Below are positions 35,121-45,207 of a stretch of 64,000 nucleotides of DNA, piece by piece. Below the pieces are notes generated by a model, which saw only the letters and a program-made list of their open reading frames with translations, did no database searches and had not been told where the DNA came from. Position 1 is the first letter of the stretch, and each line of letters opens with the position of its first letter. A program made the position numbers and the translations under genes. The DNA is from an uncultured Glaciecola sp. GTDB lineage: Bacteria; Pseudomonadota; Gammaproteobacteria; Enterobacterales; Alteromonadaceae. The stretch covers positions 124,001-188,000 of the forward strand of contig CANMCE010000003.1 of the NCBI GenBank assembly GCA_947496235.1, read 5' to 3'.

Positions 35121-38048
35121 CTACCGATAACTCTCCAAACTTGGACAGCTACAAATAAGGTTTCTATCCCCGAATACGTCATCGATTCTATTTACCGTTG
35201 GCCAGAACTTGTTGTCTTTGACTGCTGGTACTGGGTATACCGCGAGTTCACGGCTGTAGGCGCGGTTCCAATCGGCGTCTGTGATATCCGCTAATGTGTG
35301 TGGTGCGTTGTGCAATGGATTGTCGGTTGCGTCCCATTCGCCGCTTTGCACTTTGGCAATTTCATTGCGGATGCAAATCATGGCTTCGATGAATCTGTCT
35401 AGCTCGGCTTTGGCTTCGGATTCTGTTGGCTCAATCATTAAAGTGCCCGCTACTGGGAAGCTCATGGTTGGCGCGTGGAAACCGTAGTCGTTTAAGCGTT
35501 TTGCCACGTCCATTTCAGTCACGCCGCTAGCTTCTTTTAGTGGACGTAAGTCGATAATACATTCATGGGCCACGCGACCTTGCGTGCCTTTATAAAGCAC
35601 TGGGTAATGACCTTCGAGTTTCTTGGCTACATAGTTGGCATTTAAGATGGCAACTTCGGTGGCTTTTTTCAGACCTTCGCTACCCATCATTTTGATGTAC
35701 ATGTAACTAATTGGCAAAATTGATGCACTGCCCCAAGGCGCCGCTGATACTGCGCTGTTGTCGTTCAGTTCATCATTGGTGCCTGCAGCTTTTAGTTTTA
35801 CCATGCTGTGGCTTGGTAAAAATGGCGCAAGGTGAGATTTAACACCTATAGGTCCCATGCCTGGGCCGCCACCACCGTGTGGAATACAAAAGGTTTTGTG
35901 CAGGTTTAAGTGAGATACGTCTGAACCAATTAAGCCCGGTGATGTAATACCCACTTGGGCGTTCATGTTGGCGCCGTCCATATACACCTGACCGCCAAAC
36001 TCGTGCACTATGTCACAAATTTCACGCACGGTTTCTTCGTATACACCGTGAGTCGATGGGTAAGTGATCATGGCACAGCTTAAGTTATCTTTTACTTGCT
36101 CTGCTTTGGCGCGTAAATCTGCAAGGTCAACGTTACCTTTTGAGTCGCAGTTGACCACTACTACTTTTAAGCTCACCATTTGCGCAGATGCTGGATTAGT
36201 ACCGTGAGCCGATTGTGGGATCAAACACACGTTTCTGTGTCCTTCGCCACGGCTTTGGTGATAGCGTTGAATCGCTAACAAACCAGCGTATTCACCTTGT
36301 GCCCCTGAGTTTGGTTGCATAGAAAGGGCATCGTAACCCGTGATGTTAATTAACCAATCGCTTAGCTCTTCTAACATCTCTTGGTAACCTGCAGCTTGGT
36401 CTAATGGCGCAAACGGGTGAAGTTGACCAAATTCAGGCCAGGTCACTGGGATCATCTCAGCTGTTGCGTTTAATTTCATGGTACAAGAACCCAATGAAAT
36501 CATAGAGTGATTCAATGAAAGGTCTTTGTTCTCTAATGTTTTTATATAGCGCAACATTTCAGTTTCTGAATGATAGCTATTAAACACTTCATGCGTTAAA
36601 AACTCAGAACTACGTACTAGGCTTGCAGGAATTGAATCACTGCCTTTTTCCAGTAATTTGGCATCTAGGTCAGCAACAGATAAACCGTGGTTATCACCAA
36701 TGAATAAGCTAAATAAAGTGTCGATATCTGCACGAGTAGTGGTTTCGTCTAAACTAATGCCCACAGCACCGTCTAAATCTGCACGTAAATTAATGCCTTT
36801 TTCTAAAGCTGCGGCTAATACCGCGGCTTTGTCATCTACCTTGACAGTTAAGGTATCAAACCAAGTAGTGTGAGCTAGTTTAACGCCTTTAGCAGTTAAA
36901 CCGGCAGCTAGAATATCAGTTAATCTGTGCACGCGATTAGCGATGGCAGACAAACCTTTTGGTCCGTGATACACCGCGTAAAAACTTGCCATGTTGGCTA
37001 ATAACACCTGAGCAGTACAAATATTGGAGTTGGCTTTTTCACGACGGATATGTTGTTCACGTGTTTGCAGTGCCATACGTAATGCTGGGCGTCCGCGAGT
37101 GTCTTGGCTCACACCAATAATACGGCCCGGTAATGAACGTTTGTAATCGTCGCGAGTCGCAAAAAACGCCGCGTGTGGACCACCATAGCCCATAGGCACA
37201 CCAAAACGTTGAGCGCTGCCTAGCGCAACGTCGGCACCTAACTCACCTGGAGGCGTTAACATAGTTAATGCTAGTAAATCGGTAGCAACTGCCACTACTG
37301 CTTTGCTTTCCTGTAAGGTTTCAATTAGTCCTTTGATATCGACCACTTCGCCTGTGGTGGTTGGGTATTGCAATAAGGCACCAAACACATCATGTTCGCT
37401 GGCTGCTTCCATTGGGCCAATAATCAATTCGAAACCAAACATGTCAGCACGGGTTTTTAATACATCGAGTGTTTGTGGATGCACAGAGTCGGCGGCAAAA
37501 AAGCTATTCGACTTTTTGTTTTTAGATACGCGTTTTGCCAATGCCATGGCTTCGGCCGCTGCAGTAGCTTCATCTAATAAGGACGCAGAAGCTAAAGGCA
37601 AGCCTGTTAAATCAATAGTGACTTGTTGGAAATTTAAAATCGCTTGTAAACGGCCTTGAGCAATTTCTGGCTGATAAGGTGTGTAAGCTGTGTACCAACC
37701 TGGATTTTCCAACACATTTCGTAAAATCACATTTGGCGTTAAGGTGTCGTAGTAACCTGCGCCAATAAAGCTCTTTAATACTTTATTTTTACCTGCAACG
37801 GTTTTAAGCGCTGCTAGGGCTTCTTCTTCACGTGCGCCTTCACCTACTTGCAAACGATCAGATCGAATGCCTTGTGGCACAGTTTGTTGCATTAGATGAT
37901 CAAGAGAATCAGCGCCAATATCCGCTAACATTTCGCTGATTTCTTGTTGGCCGGGCCCAATATGACGTCGAATAAACTCGTCTTTATTTTCTAGTGTATC
38001 TAGACTCACTGACGACATTTCAGTGCTGGTATTGGTAACATGACTCAT
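35121..38048 (-). CDS. gcvP: Glycine dehydrogenase (decarboxylating), P protein
   Basis: The 975-aa pyridoxal-phosphate subunit of the glycine cleavage system. It decarboxylates glycine and hands the aminomethyl group to the lipoyl arm of GcvH. The N-terminal and C-terminal halves are paralogous domains. The PLP lysine is in HLNLHKTF near residue 717, followed by a Gly-rich loop ([13 protein letters not shown]). The length is close to the 957 aa of E. coli GcvP; the extra N-terminal 10-20 residues suggest the start may lie at a later ATG. It is the last gene of gcvT-gcvH-gcvP, 81 bp after gcvH. Confidence 0.98.
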   Translation of the reverse strand: MSHVTNTSTEMSSVSLDTLENKDEFIRRHIGPGQQEISEMLADIGADSLDHLMQQTVPQGIRSDRLQVGEGAREEEALAALKTVAGKNKVLKSFIGAGYYDTLTPNVILRNVLENPGWYTAYTPYQPEIAQGRLQAILNFQQVTIDLTGLPLASASLLDEATAAAEAMALAKRVSKNKKSNSFFAADSVHPQTLDVLKTRADMFGFELIIGPMEAASEHDVFGALLQYPTTTGEVVDIKGLIETLQESKAVVAVATDLLALTMLTPPGELGADVALGSAQRFGVPMGYGGPHAAFFATRDDYKRSLPGRIIGVSQDTRGRPALRMALQTREQHIRREKANSNICTAQVLLANMASFYAVYHGPKGLSAIANRVHRLTDILAAGLTAKGVKLAHTTWFDTLTVKVDDKAAVLAAALEKGINLRADLDGAVGISLDETTTRADIDTLFSLFIGDNHGLSVADLDAKLLEKGSDSIPASLVRSSEFLTHEVFNSYHSETEMLRYIKTLENKDLSLNHSMISLGSCTMKLNATAEMIPVTWPEFGQLHPFAPLDQAAGYQEMLEELSDWLINITGYDALSMQPNSGAQGEYAGLLAIQRYHQSRGEGHRNVCLIPQSAHGTNPASAQMVSLKVVVVNCDSKGNVDLADLRAKAEQVKDNLSCAMITYPSTHGVYEETVREICDIVHEFGGQVYMDGANMNAQVGITSPGLIGSDVSHLNLHKTFCIPHGGGGPGMGPIGVKSHLAPFLPSHSMVKLKAAGTNDELNDNSAVSAAPWGSASILPISYMYIKMMGSEGLKKATEVAILNANYVAKKLEGHYPVLYKGTQGRVAHECIIDLRPLKEASGVTEMDVAKRLNDYGFHAPTMSFPVAGTLMIEPTESEAKAELDRFIEAMICIRNEIAKVQSGEWDATDNPLHNAPHTLADITDADWNRAYSRELAVYPVPAVKDNKFWPTVNRIDDVFGDRNLICSCPSLESYR

Positions 38049-38129
38049 AACGGGTAACCTGTAAAAAAGAATATAAAATATTCAGGCGAACTCAAAAGTC
38101 CGCCTGCTAATTAGGAATTGTTGTGTCGC

Positions 38130-38519
38130 TTAGTCTTCTTCAATAACGCCAGCGTAACCTTCAGCGTCTAATAAACCTTCAACTTCTTCAGCATCGTCCG
38201 CTTTAATTTTAAATAACCAACCATCACCGTATGGGTCTGAGTTTACAAGCTCAGGTGAATCTTCTAAATCTTCATTTACTGCAATTACTTCGCCAGAAAT
38301 AGGCGCGTAAATATCAGAAGCGGCTTTTACAGATTCTGCAACAGCACAGTCGTCGCCAGTAGTCACTGCATCACCAACGTCTGGTAAATCTAAAAACACC
38401 ATATCACCCAAGAGTTCTTGCGCGTGTTCTGTGATACCAATGGTGAATACACCATCACCTTCTGAACGAATCCATTCATGAGTATTTGCGTAACGTAATT
38501 CTTGTGGGATATTGCTCAT
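38130..38519 (-). CDS. gcvH: Glycine cleavage system H protein
   Basis: A 129-aa lipoyl carrier. The lipoylated lysine is in [15 protein letters not shown], near residue 65. The length equals that of E. coli GcvH (129 aa). It shuttles the aminomethyl group from GcvP to GcvT and is reoxidised by lipoamide dehydrogenase, here encoded at 57.8 kb. Middle gene of the operon, 42 bp after gcvT. Confidence 0.98.
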   Translation of the reverse strand: MSNIPQELRYANTHEWIRSEGDGVFTIGITEHAQELLGDMVFLDLPDVGDAVTTGDDCAVAESVKAASDIYAPISGEVIAVNEDLEDSPELVNSDPYGDGWLFKIKADDAEEVEGLLDAEGYAGVIEED

Positions 38520-38561
38520 AATATTTCCTAATTGAGTAAATGTTAGTGAATATAAGTGTTA

Positions 38562-39650
38562 TTAAAGTACGCTTTTGCCGTTGCGAACAAAGCTAGGCTT
38601 TACAACGTCAACTGTGATGTTCTTTTTACGCATAGCGACTTCTGCTGTAGCGCCCGGTTTAGCTCCCTCACCTGCTGGTACTCTTGCCATTGCAATGCTG
38701 AAACCTAGGGTTGGAGAAAATGTTCCCGAAGTAATAATGCCTTCGCCGTCTGAGGTTGTCACAAAAGTGCCCGCTCGAAGTACGCCTTTTTCTTTCATTA
38801 CTAAGCCAACAAGCTTTTGTGTACCTTCTGCTTTTTGTTGCTCTAAAGCGCTACGACCAACGAAGTCACGGTCTTCTGGTTCCCACGTAATGGTCCAGCC
38901 CATGTTTGCCGCTAATGGCGATACTGTTTCATCCATATCTTGGCCGTATAAATTCATACCTGCCTCTAAGCGAAGAGTATCACGTGCACCTAAACCACAA
39001 GGGCTTACGCCGGCGGTTAATAAGGAATTCCACAAATCGATAGCTTTGTTATTTGGCACCATGATTTCATAGCCAGCTTCGCCGGTATAACCTGTAGTAG
39101 CGATGAATAAGTCTTCAGCTTGCACACCAAAAAACGGCTTCATATCTTTTACTGCTTCTACTTGTGCATCGGAAAAAATCTTGTGGGCTTTTTCTTTAGC
39201 ATTAGGGCCTTGCACGGCAATCATGGAAAATTCATCACGTTCTTTAATCAGAACATCGAAACCTTCTGCGATTTTAGCTAGCCAGTTAAGATCTTTTTCT
39301 TTAGTCGCGCTATTTACCACTAAGCGATAGTTGGTATCGTCAAAGTAATACACAATAAGATCGTCAACCACGCCACCAGCTTCATTTAACATGCCGCTAT
39401 ATAATGCTTTGCCTTTTTGGGTCAACTTAGCCACGTCATTGGCCAACAAGTAGCGCAGATAATCTTTAGCCTGAGCGCCAGTGACATCCACTATTGTCAT
39501 ATGAGAAACATCGAACATACCTGCGTCTTTTCTTACTGCATGGTGTTCTTCAATTTGTGAGCCGTAATTAATAGGCATTTCCCAACCGAAAAAATCCACC
39601 ATTTTGGCACCGGCAGTAACATGGGCTGCGTGCAGGTTTGTTTTGTTCAT
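38562..39650 (-). CDS. gcvT: Aminomethyltransferase, T protein
   Basis: A 362-aa enzyme that transfers the methylene unit to tetrahydrofolate and releases ammonia. The N-terminal folate-binding region ([16 protein letters not shown], then [14 protein letters not shown]) and the central [20 protein letters not shown] are diagnostic. The length matches E. coli GcvT (364 aa). It is the first gene of gcvTHP; the 134-bp gap to the divergent LysR gene is too short for a tandem glycine riboswitch, and none is seen. AT-rich promoter region. Confidence 0.98.
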   Translation of the reverse strand: MNKTNLHAAHVTAGAKMVDFFGWEMPINYGSQIEEHHAVRKDAGMFDVSHMTIVDVTGAQAKDYLRYLLANDVAKLTQKGKALYSGMLNEAGGVVDDLIVYYFDDTNYRLVVNSATKEKDLNWLAKIAEGFDVLIKERDEFSMIAVQGPNAKEKAHKIFSDAQVEAVKDMKPFFGVQAEDLFIATTGYTGEAGYEIMVPNNKAIDLWNSLLTAGVSPCGLGARDTLRLEAGMNLYGQDMDETVSPLAANMGWTITWEPEDRDFVGRSALEQQKAEGTQKLVGLVMKEKGVLRAGTFVTTSDGEGIITSGTFSPTLGFSIAMARVPAGEGAKPGATAEVAMRKKNITVDVVKPSFVRNGKSVL

Positions 39651-39784
39651 AGCATTCTCTTTTTAGTCAATATTGAACCAGTATAGAAACAGGCTATGCA
39701 GCAAACAAATTAAAAGTACAAATAGTTACATAAAAATTTTTAATGTATTATTGGCACAGTATTAGATTATATAATATTTATATT

Positions 39785-40630
39785 ATGAAACAACTATCTA
39801 TCGATAACTTAAGAACCTTTGTCACCATTGCAGATTTAGGTAGCTTTCAAAAAGCAGGTGATTTGTTGGGTAGAACCCAACCAGCCATTTCATTACAAAT
39901 GAAGAAGCTAGAAAGCCAACTAGAAAAAAAGCTGTTTACTAAAAAAGGGCAGAGTTACCAACTTAATCCCGATGGCCAGTGGTTATACGAGCAAGCTAGA
40001 AAAATATTATCGTTAAATGATGGCATTTTCAGAGAATTTACCGAGCACAAATTAAGTGGCCGCTTGCGTTTAGGCATTCCATCAGAATTTGCCTCTACCT
40101 TACTGCCCAGTATTGTGGGCGAATTTAGCCAACGATACCCAGATGTGTCCTTAGATGTTACGTCGGCTCTTAGCCGGCAATTATTATCGCCTAATTTTCG
40201 CCATCAGTTTGATTTAATTTTGGCGTTAATCCCGCCAGAGTTGCCAATCGAAGGGGAAGTATTATTAAAAGATCAATTAGTTTGGGTGTGCGATAGCAAT
40301 CAGGCGGTATCTAAACAAAGCATTAATTTAGTGGTTGCGCCCGATGGCTGTGTTTATCGCAGTAGAATCATTGAAAAACTTAAACAACAAACCCATGCGT
40401 GGAAAATCACTTATACCAATGCCGACCTTTATGGTTTGATAGCCGCCATGCGCCAAGGTTTGGGCATTACCGCTTTGGCTCGTTCAAGTGTGCCCCCAGA
40501 ATTGAGCATTATTAAAGATAATCGGCTACCTCAATTAGGCCAAATAAATATTTGTTTAATTAAGCAAGAAGGCCAACATCCACAAGTTTGTGAAACTTTA
40601 ACCGGGTACATCAGGTCTAGAATCAACTAA
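39785..40630 (+). CDS. LysR-family transcriptional regulator
   Basis: A 281-aa LysR regulator. The N-terminal helix-turn-helix (LRTFVTIADLGSFQKAGDLL, then TQPAISLQMKKLE) spans residues 8-65; the effector domain follows (90-275). I start it at the ATG at 39785, which gives the standard family N-terminus (MKQLSIDNLRTF); the frame reads back to 39743. It is divergent from gcvT, so control of the glycine cleavage operon is possible. It does not resemble GcvA closely, so this remains open. Confidence 0.93.
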   Translation: MKQLSIDNLRTFVTIADLGSFQKAGDLLGRTQPAISLQMKKLESQLEKKLFTKKGQSYQLNPDGQWLYEQARKILSLNDGIFREFTEHKLSGRLRLGIPSEFASTLLPSIVGEFSQRYPDVSLDVTSALSRQLLSPNFRHQFDLILALIPPELPIEGEVLLKDQLVWVCDSNQAVSKQSINLVVAPDGCVYRSRIIEKLKQQTHAWKITYTNADLYGLIAAMRQGLGITALARSSVPPELSIIKDNRLPQLGQINICLIKQEGQHPQVCETLTGYIRSRIN

Positions 40631-40826
40631 TAGATAAAATGAATACCTAAAATTAAATTCATTTATGTCAATTTTATGTATATTTCGATAATATTTTATT
40701 AACAAATGCATTTTTTACGTATATAATTTAATCATCATTTCATATTACGTAGTTGTAATGATAACAGGGTGTTTTTAGTTCAAACCTGATAAAAATAATA
40801 ATAAGTAGATTTAAGTATATTCAGTC

Positions 40827-42422
40827 ATGTATAAGCATAATTACTTTTTTGTAACTCGTATCATGCGTTTTGTTGTGATCGCTGTTATGTTAGCCGTATT
40901 TCTCGTAGGTGCTATGGCAGTAGCCGCACCAGGTGCAAAAGCGCCTGAGAAATCGCCAAATGAAGGCGAAGGTCCATACGCAACTCTTATTCTAAGAGGC
41001 GCAAATCTGATCAACGGGGAAGGAGCTCCCGTACAAGGTCCTGTTGATATTGTTATTGAAAACAACAAGATAACTAATATCGTTAGTGTTGGGTACCCGG
41101 AAGTACCCATAAGGCCAGACAGGCGACCTAAGCTTCCTAAAAATGGCAAAGAAATTGATTTAACCGGGCACTTTATAGTGCCCGGTTTCGTTGATATGCA
41201 TGGTCACATTGGCGGGTCGGCAGATAACATCCCTGCAGAGTATGTTTTTAAGCTTTGGATGGCACATGGCATTACCACGGTTCGAGAGCCTGGCAGCTTC
41301 AACGGACTTGACTGGGTCCTTGATCACGTAGAACGTAGTAAAAAAAATACCATAGTAGCGCCTCGCATTATTCCTTACGTTGGCTTTGGAATGGGCCAAA
41401 AAGAGCCAATTTTTAGTGCCAAGCAAGCAAGAGACTGGGTAAAAAAAATTGCTAAAGCTGGGGCAAAAGGAATTAAATTTTTTGGTGCTAGCCCCAAAAT
41501 TATGGAAGCCGCATTAGACGAAGCTCAGAAACAAGGTTTAGGCACCATGATGCATCATGCCCAATTAAATGTAATGGGAACAGATGCTCTGGATTCAGCT
41601 CGTTTAGGCTTGGTTTCTATGGAACATTGGTACGGACTACCTGAAGCCTTATTTACCGACCGCACACTTCAAAATTACCCTACCGACTATAATTACAATA
41701 ACGAATACCACAGATTTAAAGAAGCCGGCCGGTTATGGCAACAGGCAGGTAAACCCGGCAGCGAAAAGTGGAATCAAGTGAGAGATGAACTCATATCATT
41801 GGATTTTACTATTAATCCCACTATGACTATTTATCAGGCGAGTCGCGACCTGATGCGCGAAAGAAACGCCATCTGGCATGAAGAATACACCCTGCCTACC
41901 CTTTGGGACTTTTTTACACCTAGTCGATATGCTCATGGATCATATTGGTTTGATTGGACAACCGCTGATGAAATAGCCTGGAAAGAGAATTTTCGTATTT
42001 GGATGCAATTTATCAATGACTATAAAAACCATGGCGGTCGCGTAACAACGGGTTCTGATTCGGGTTATATCTACAAAATTTATGGTTTTGGATACATTGC
42101 AGAATTTGAACTGTTACAAGAGGCAGGTTTTTCACCTTATGAAGTGATTCAATCAGCCACTTTAAACGGAGCGCAAGCCTTAGGTATGGATGATGAAATT
42201 GGTTCTGTTGCTGTGGGTAAACTCGCTGATATGGTGGTGTTGGAATACAACCCACTTCAAAACTTTAAAACACTCTATGGTACAGGGCATTATCGTTTAA
42301 ACGAAAATAATCAGCCAGAGCGTGTAGGTGGTGTTAAATACACCATTAAAGACGGCATTGTGTATGATGCTAAGCAATTACTTAAAGATGTACGTGAGAT
42401 TGTGGCAGAGGCAAAACTATAA
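40827..42422 (+). CDS. Exported amidohydrolase-family metal hydrolase
   Basis: A 531-aa amidohydrolase with an N-terminal signal or anchor (hydrophobic residues about 14-33, ending VAAPG). Metal ligands are visible: His125 and His127 (DMHGH), a Lys in AKGIKFFG, a His in MMHHAQ and the catalytic Asp in TGSDSG. The C-terminal strand SVAVGKLADMVVLEYNP is the usual closing block. Imidazolonepropionase- and prolidase-like members share this layout; the substrate is probably a cyclic amide or dipeptide and cannot be told from sequence. The start could also be the ATG at 40863, which gives a neater signal. No strong ribosome site is seen for either. Confidence 0.87.
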   Translation: MYKHNYFFVTRIMRFVVIAVMLAVFLVGAMAVAAPGAKAPEKSPNEGEGPYATLILRGANLINGEGAPVQGPVDIVIENNKITNIVSVGYPEVPIRPDRRPKLPKNGKEIDLTGHFIVPGFVDMHGHIGGSADNIPAEYVFKLWMAHGITTVREPGSFNGLDWVLDHVERSKKNTIVAPRIIPYVGFGMGQKEPIFSAKQARDWVKKIAKAGAKGIKFFGASPKIMEAALDEAQKQGLGTMMHHAQLNVMGTDALDSARLGLVSMEHWYGLPEALFTDRTLQNYPTDYNYNNEYHRFKEAGRLWQQAGKPGSEKWNQVRDELISLDFTINPTMTIYQASRDLMRERNAIWHEEYTLPTLWDFFTPSRYAHGSYWFDWTTADEIAWKENFRIWMQFINDYKNHGGRVTTGSDSGYIYKIYGFGYIAEFELLQEAGFSPYEVIQSATLNGAQALGMDDEIGSVAVGKLADMVVLEYNPLQNFKTLYGTGHYRLNENNQPERVGGVKYTIKDGIVYDAKQLLKDVREIVAEAKL

Positions 42423-42432
42423 CCACTTTTTA

Positions 42433-42470
42433 TTAGGTGCTTGTTCTATGTGAGTAGATCAAGCACCTAA
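42433..42470. repeat. Inverted repeat between convergent genes
   Basis: TTAGGTGCTTG and CAAGCACCTAA form a perfect 11-bp stem with a 16-nt loop. It lies between the amidohydrolase gene and the small minus-strand gene. T-runs after the stem are absent on both strands, so any terminator role is weak. Confidence 0.5.
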
Positions 42471-42486
42471 AACACATCACTGTTGA

Positions 42487-42654
42487 CTAATCGTCTGAGT
42501 GAGACTGCTGTTTTCGTTGTTTACGATCCCGTGCAGATTGTTCTTTACGCTTATGAAGCTTTGATTTAACTGCATCAGATGTATCACCTCTACTAGCATG
42601 ATAATCATCATCTTCATAATCGTCTTCTTTTGAATATCTGTAATCTTTTCCCAT
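42487..42654 (-). CDS. Small charged conserved-looking protein
   Basis: A 55-aa open frame, MGKDYRYSKEDDYEDDDY at its start and SHSDD at its end. The first third is acidic and tyrosine-rich and the rest is basic (KLHKRKEQSARDRKQRKQQ). Its composition is not random, and similar short acidic-then-basic proteins are common in Alteromonadales, which I recall rather than can check. GAGAA lies eight bases before the ATG. It is a better candidate than the 60-aa frame in another register over the same DNA. Function unknown; nucleic-acid or ribosome binding would fit the basic half. Confidence 0.65.
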   Translation of the reverse strand: MGKDYRYSKEDDYEDDDYHASRGDTSDAVKSKLHKRKEQSARDRKQRKQQSHSDD

Positions 42655-42804
42655 AACAAATTCTCGGTTTACTCACAGTATTAATATCTATTCTGCGCGG
42701 AAAAAATCCAAGATGATTTTGGCATAATCAATGCCAAATTAATAACATTAAATTATATTAAGATTTATTTATATTAATTTTCAATTAGTTAGGTTTAAAA
42801 TCCA

Positions 42805-43992
42805 CTAATTCCCAGCAGCTTGTTTGATAAAAAATTCTTTCACTGGAGATACTTTGTTAGCCGCTAACAAGCCTAGGTTTCTTACCAATTTTTTCATTGG
42901 ATTATCGCCATCAAACAACTGCTTAAAACCTTCCATAGTGGCGATTGTTTTCATCGCTTCGGCTTTTTGCTTTCTTTCATAATTGCGTAAAATTTTATTA
43001 TGGCCAACGGGGTATTTGTCTTTCGATTGAATTAACAACTCCGCTAACGTTTGCGCATCAGAGAGACCTAAGTTTGCACCCTGTCCTGCCAGAGGATGAA
43101 TGGTATGTGCGGCATCTCCCACTAATGCCACATGCAGCTTGGTCCATTGTCGGGTGTAACGCATGCGTAACGGAAATGAAAAACGCTCAGTTGTTAAGGA
43201 TACTAACCCTAATTGGTTGTCGATATCAACTAACAGCGCTTTGCAAAATTCATCCTCACTCAACCCCAGCAATTCGCTAGCGCGTTTTGTCTTCTGTGAC
43301 CACACAATTGAACACTGAAATGGATCGGCAAGGGGTAAAAAGGCGAGAGGCCCAAAAGGTGTAAACCCTTGTCGCGCTGTATTATCGTGAGCTATTTCGG
43401 TACGCACATTGGCAACGATAGCTGTATGCTCGTAATCCCAAAATGTTTCCGAGAACCCCATCTGTGCTTTGATCTGTGAATTCGCGCCGTCGGCGCCAAC
43501 TAATAAACTACCCGTAATTTGTTGTTGATTACTCAATTGCAAAGAATATCCAGCATCGATTTCTTGAATCTGCTCAACACTTACCCCTAGTAACAGCTGA
43601 ATATTAGACATTGTTGCCATCTTGTCATTTAACGCGGCCACAATAAGGTCGTTCTCAATAATATGACCAAGATGTTCACTTTGCATTTCTTGAGCGCTAA
43701 ATTCGATTTGCCCAAAACCATCCTTATCCCACACTTGCATATCTGTGTATGCTTGCTTGCGTTGGATATTTTGCCAGATGTTCAGTTTGCGGAAATAAGC
43801 TTCACTGGCTGCGCTTATAGCACTTACCCTTGCCGAAAATACCTTAGGCTGGATATCAGTGGTAACTGCACTGGCAAAATCGACTACTGTGACGGAAAAT
43901 CCAGCTTCAGCTAAATCAATAGCAAGTGAACCGCCAACAATACCGCCACCCACGATTAACACATCAGTGTTTTGCATTTTTTTGGCTGGCAT
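42805..43992 (-). CDS. ubiI: Ubiquinone-biosynthesis FAD hydroxylase UbiI (VisC)
   Basis: A 395-aa FAD monooxygenase. The N-terminal FAD motif is VLIVGGGIVGGSLA, the second is LLVGADGANSQ, and the third is LVGDAAHTIHPLAGQGANLG, which matches the UbiI (VisC) form (E. coli: GDAAHTIHPLAGQG). In E. coli UbiI hydroxylates the ring at C5 in ubiquinone synthesis. Length is close to E. coli UbiI (400 aa). The start overlaps the ubiH stop (TAATG), so translation is coupled. Gene order ygfB-pepP-ubiH-ubiI is as in E. coli. Confidence 0.95.
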   Translation of the reverse strand: MPAKKMQNTDVLIVGGGIVGGSLAIDLAEAGFSVTVVDFASAVTTDIQPKVFSARVSAISAASEAYFRKLNIWQNIQRKQAYTDMQVWDKDGFGQIEFSAQEMQSEHLGHIIENDLIVAALNDKMATMSNIQLLLGVSVEQIQEIDAGYSLQLSNQQQITGSLLVGADGANSQIKAQMGFSETFWDYEHTAIVANVRTEIAHDNTARQGFTPFGPLAFLPLADPFQCSIVWSQKTKRASELLGLSEDEFCKALLVDIDNQLGLVSLTTERFSFPLRMRYTRQWTKLHVALVGDAAHTIHPLAGQGANLGLSDAQTLAELLIQSKDKYPVGHNKILRNYERKQKAEAMKTIATMEGFKQLFDGDNPMKKLVRNLGLLAANKVSPVKEFFIKQAAGN

Positions 43993-45176
43993 TAGCGTTC
44001 TCCCATGGCGTAACGAACAAAGGCTTTCTGCAGTAAAGATGAGTGATTCATTAGTTGTAAACCTGCACTTCTTCCCACCACTGTTGGTAGATAATGATTG
44101 GAAAACACTCGCACTAAACTGTCTGTCGCGGTAATAATAGAGGTTTTATCCTTGCGTCTACGCTTTTTATATTCAGATAAATTACCGAACACGCCCGGAT
44201 CTTGTCCTCGAAGGCTTTTCACTAAGTCAGATATATCACGTATACCAGTATTAAATCCTTGCCCAGCAATGGGGTGCAAGCTCTGAGCGGCATTTGCAAT
44301 ACAAACCACACGGTGTTGCACAAAATCCGGCACGACTTTAAGTGATAAAGGATACTGAAATCTAGGTGAAGGACTATGGATACTGCCCAGTCTTGAACCA
44401 AATAAAGTTTGTAGACGTTGGCAAAAATCTTCATCAGATAAGCCTTTTACTTCTTCTACCATTTCATCACCAAGGCTCCACACCACAGACATTAGATGCT
44501 GGCTATTTTGACCTTGTTCCACTTCCATGGGCAAAAAGGCAATAGGACCATATTTGGTAAAACGTTCAAACGCCCTGCCTTGATGCGGCAATTGAGTTTG
44601 CACATTAGCGATAATAGCGGTTTGCTGATAGTCCTTTTGTTCCACCACAAAATTGAGTTTTTCCCGTGTAGGGGAGTTGGCTCCTTCGGCAATAATCAAG
44701 AGTTTTGCGTTTAATTTGCGGTTTGAGGTGTTAATCGACACTGAGTCTTTGTGCTGTTGCAGACTTTGGATACTTTCATCCGCAAAGTAATTGATTTTAG
44801 TCCCAGATAACTGCTCATACAATGATAATCCAAGTGTTTCCAGTCGCACTACCTGACCAAAACTCTTTACGCCTAACTCATCGGCAGATAAGGCTACTTG
44901 GGCGCAATGATGGCGATCTGATACATGAATATGCTTGATACTAGATGATGGGATATCTGAGATATCCATACCAAAGCTATGCAAATGCTTGATAGATTCA
45001 GCCGCCAAAGCAATCACCCTAGCATCAAAACTAGGATGAATATCAGATGCGCTAGGAGCATATTTTTCGATCACTGCCACGGAATAATCCGTGTTTTTAG
45101 CAAGAGCCAAGGCTGCCGCGCAGCCTGCAACGCCACCACCCGCAATAACTATATCGACTTGTTCAAACTCTGACAT
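43992..45176 (-). CDS. ubiH: 2-octaprenyl-6-methoxyphenol hydroxylase UbiH
   Basis: A 394-aa FAD monooxygenase for a later ring hydroxylation in ubiquinone synthesis. FAD motifs are IVIAGGGVAGCAAA and, near the C-terminus, ANAAQSLHPIAGQGFNTG; the NAAQ form (rather than DAAH) is characteristic of UbiH. The middle motif reads IAEGANSPTR, where the usual Asp is Glu. I take the ATG at 45176 (E. coli UbiH is 392 aa); the open frame reads back to a TTG inside pepP. Partner of UbiI next to it. Confidence 0.95.
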   Translation of the reverse strand: MSEFEQVDIVIAGGGVAGCAAALALAKNTDYSVAVIEKYAPSASDIHPSFDARVIALAAESIKHLHSFGMDISDIPSSSIKHIHVSDRHHCAQVALSADELGVKSFGQVVRLETLGLSLYEQLSGTKINYFADESIQSLQQHKDSVSINTSNRKLNAKLLIIAEGANSPTREKLNFVVEQKDYQQTAIIANVQTQLPHQGRAFERFTKYGPIAFLPMEVEQGQNSQHLMSVVWSLGDEMVEEVKGLSDEDFCQRLQTLFGSRLGSIHSPSPRFQYPLSLKVVPDFVQHRVVCIANAAQSLHPIAGQGFNTGIRDISDLVKSLRGQDPGVFGNLSEYKKRRRKDKTSIITATDSLVRVFSNHYLPTVVGRSAGLQLMNHSSLLQKAFVRYAMGER

Positions 45177-45207
45177 TTGTGCTTTTGTTGTCTTTATTTT
45201 AGAAATG

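Noticed and set aside
39651-39784. Glycine riboswitch upstream of gcvT
   Set aside because: The gap is only 134 bp, AT-rich, shared with a divergent gene and shows no tandem aptamer-like GC stems.
42477-42659. 60-codon minus-strand frame beginning MLWEKITDI
   Set aside because: It is in another register over the 55-aa small gene at 42487-42654, which has the more protein-like composition and a better start.
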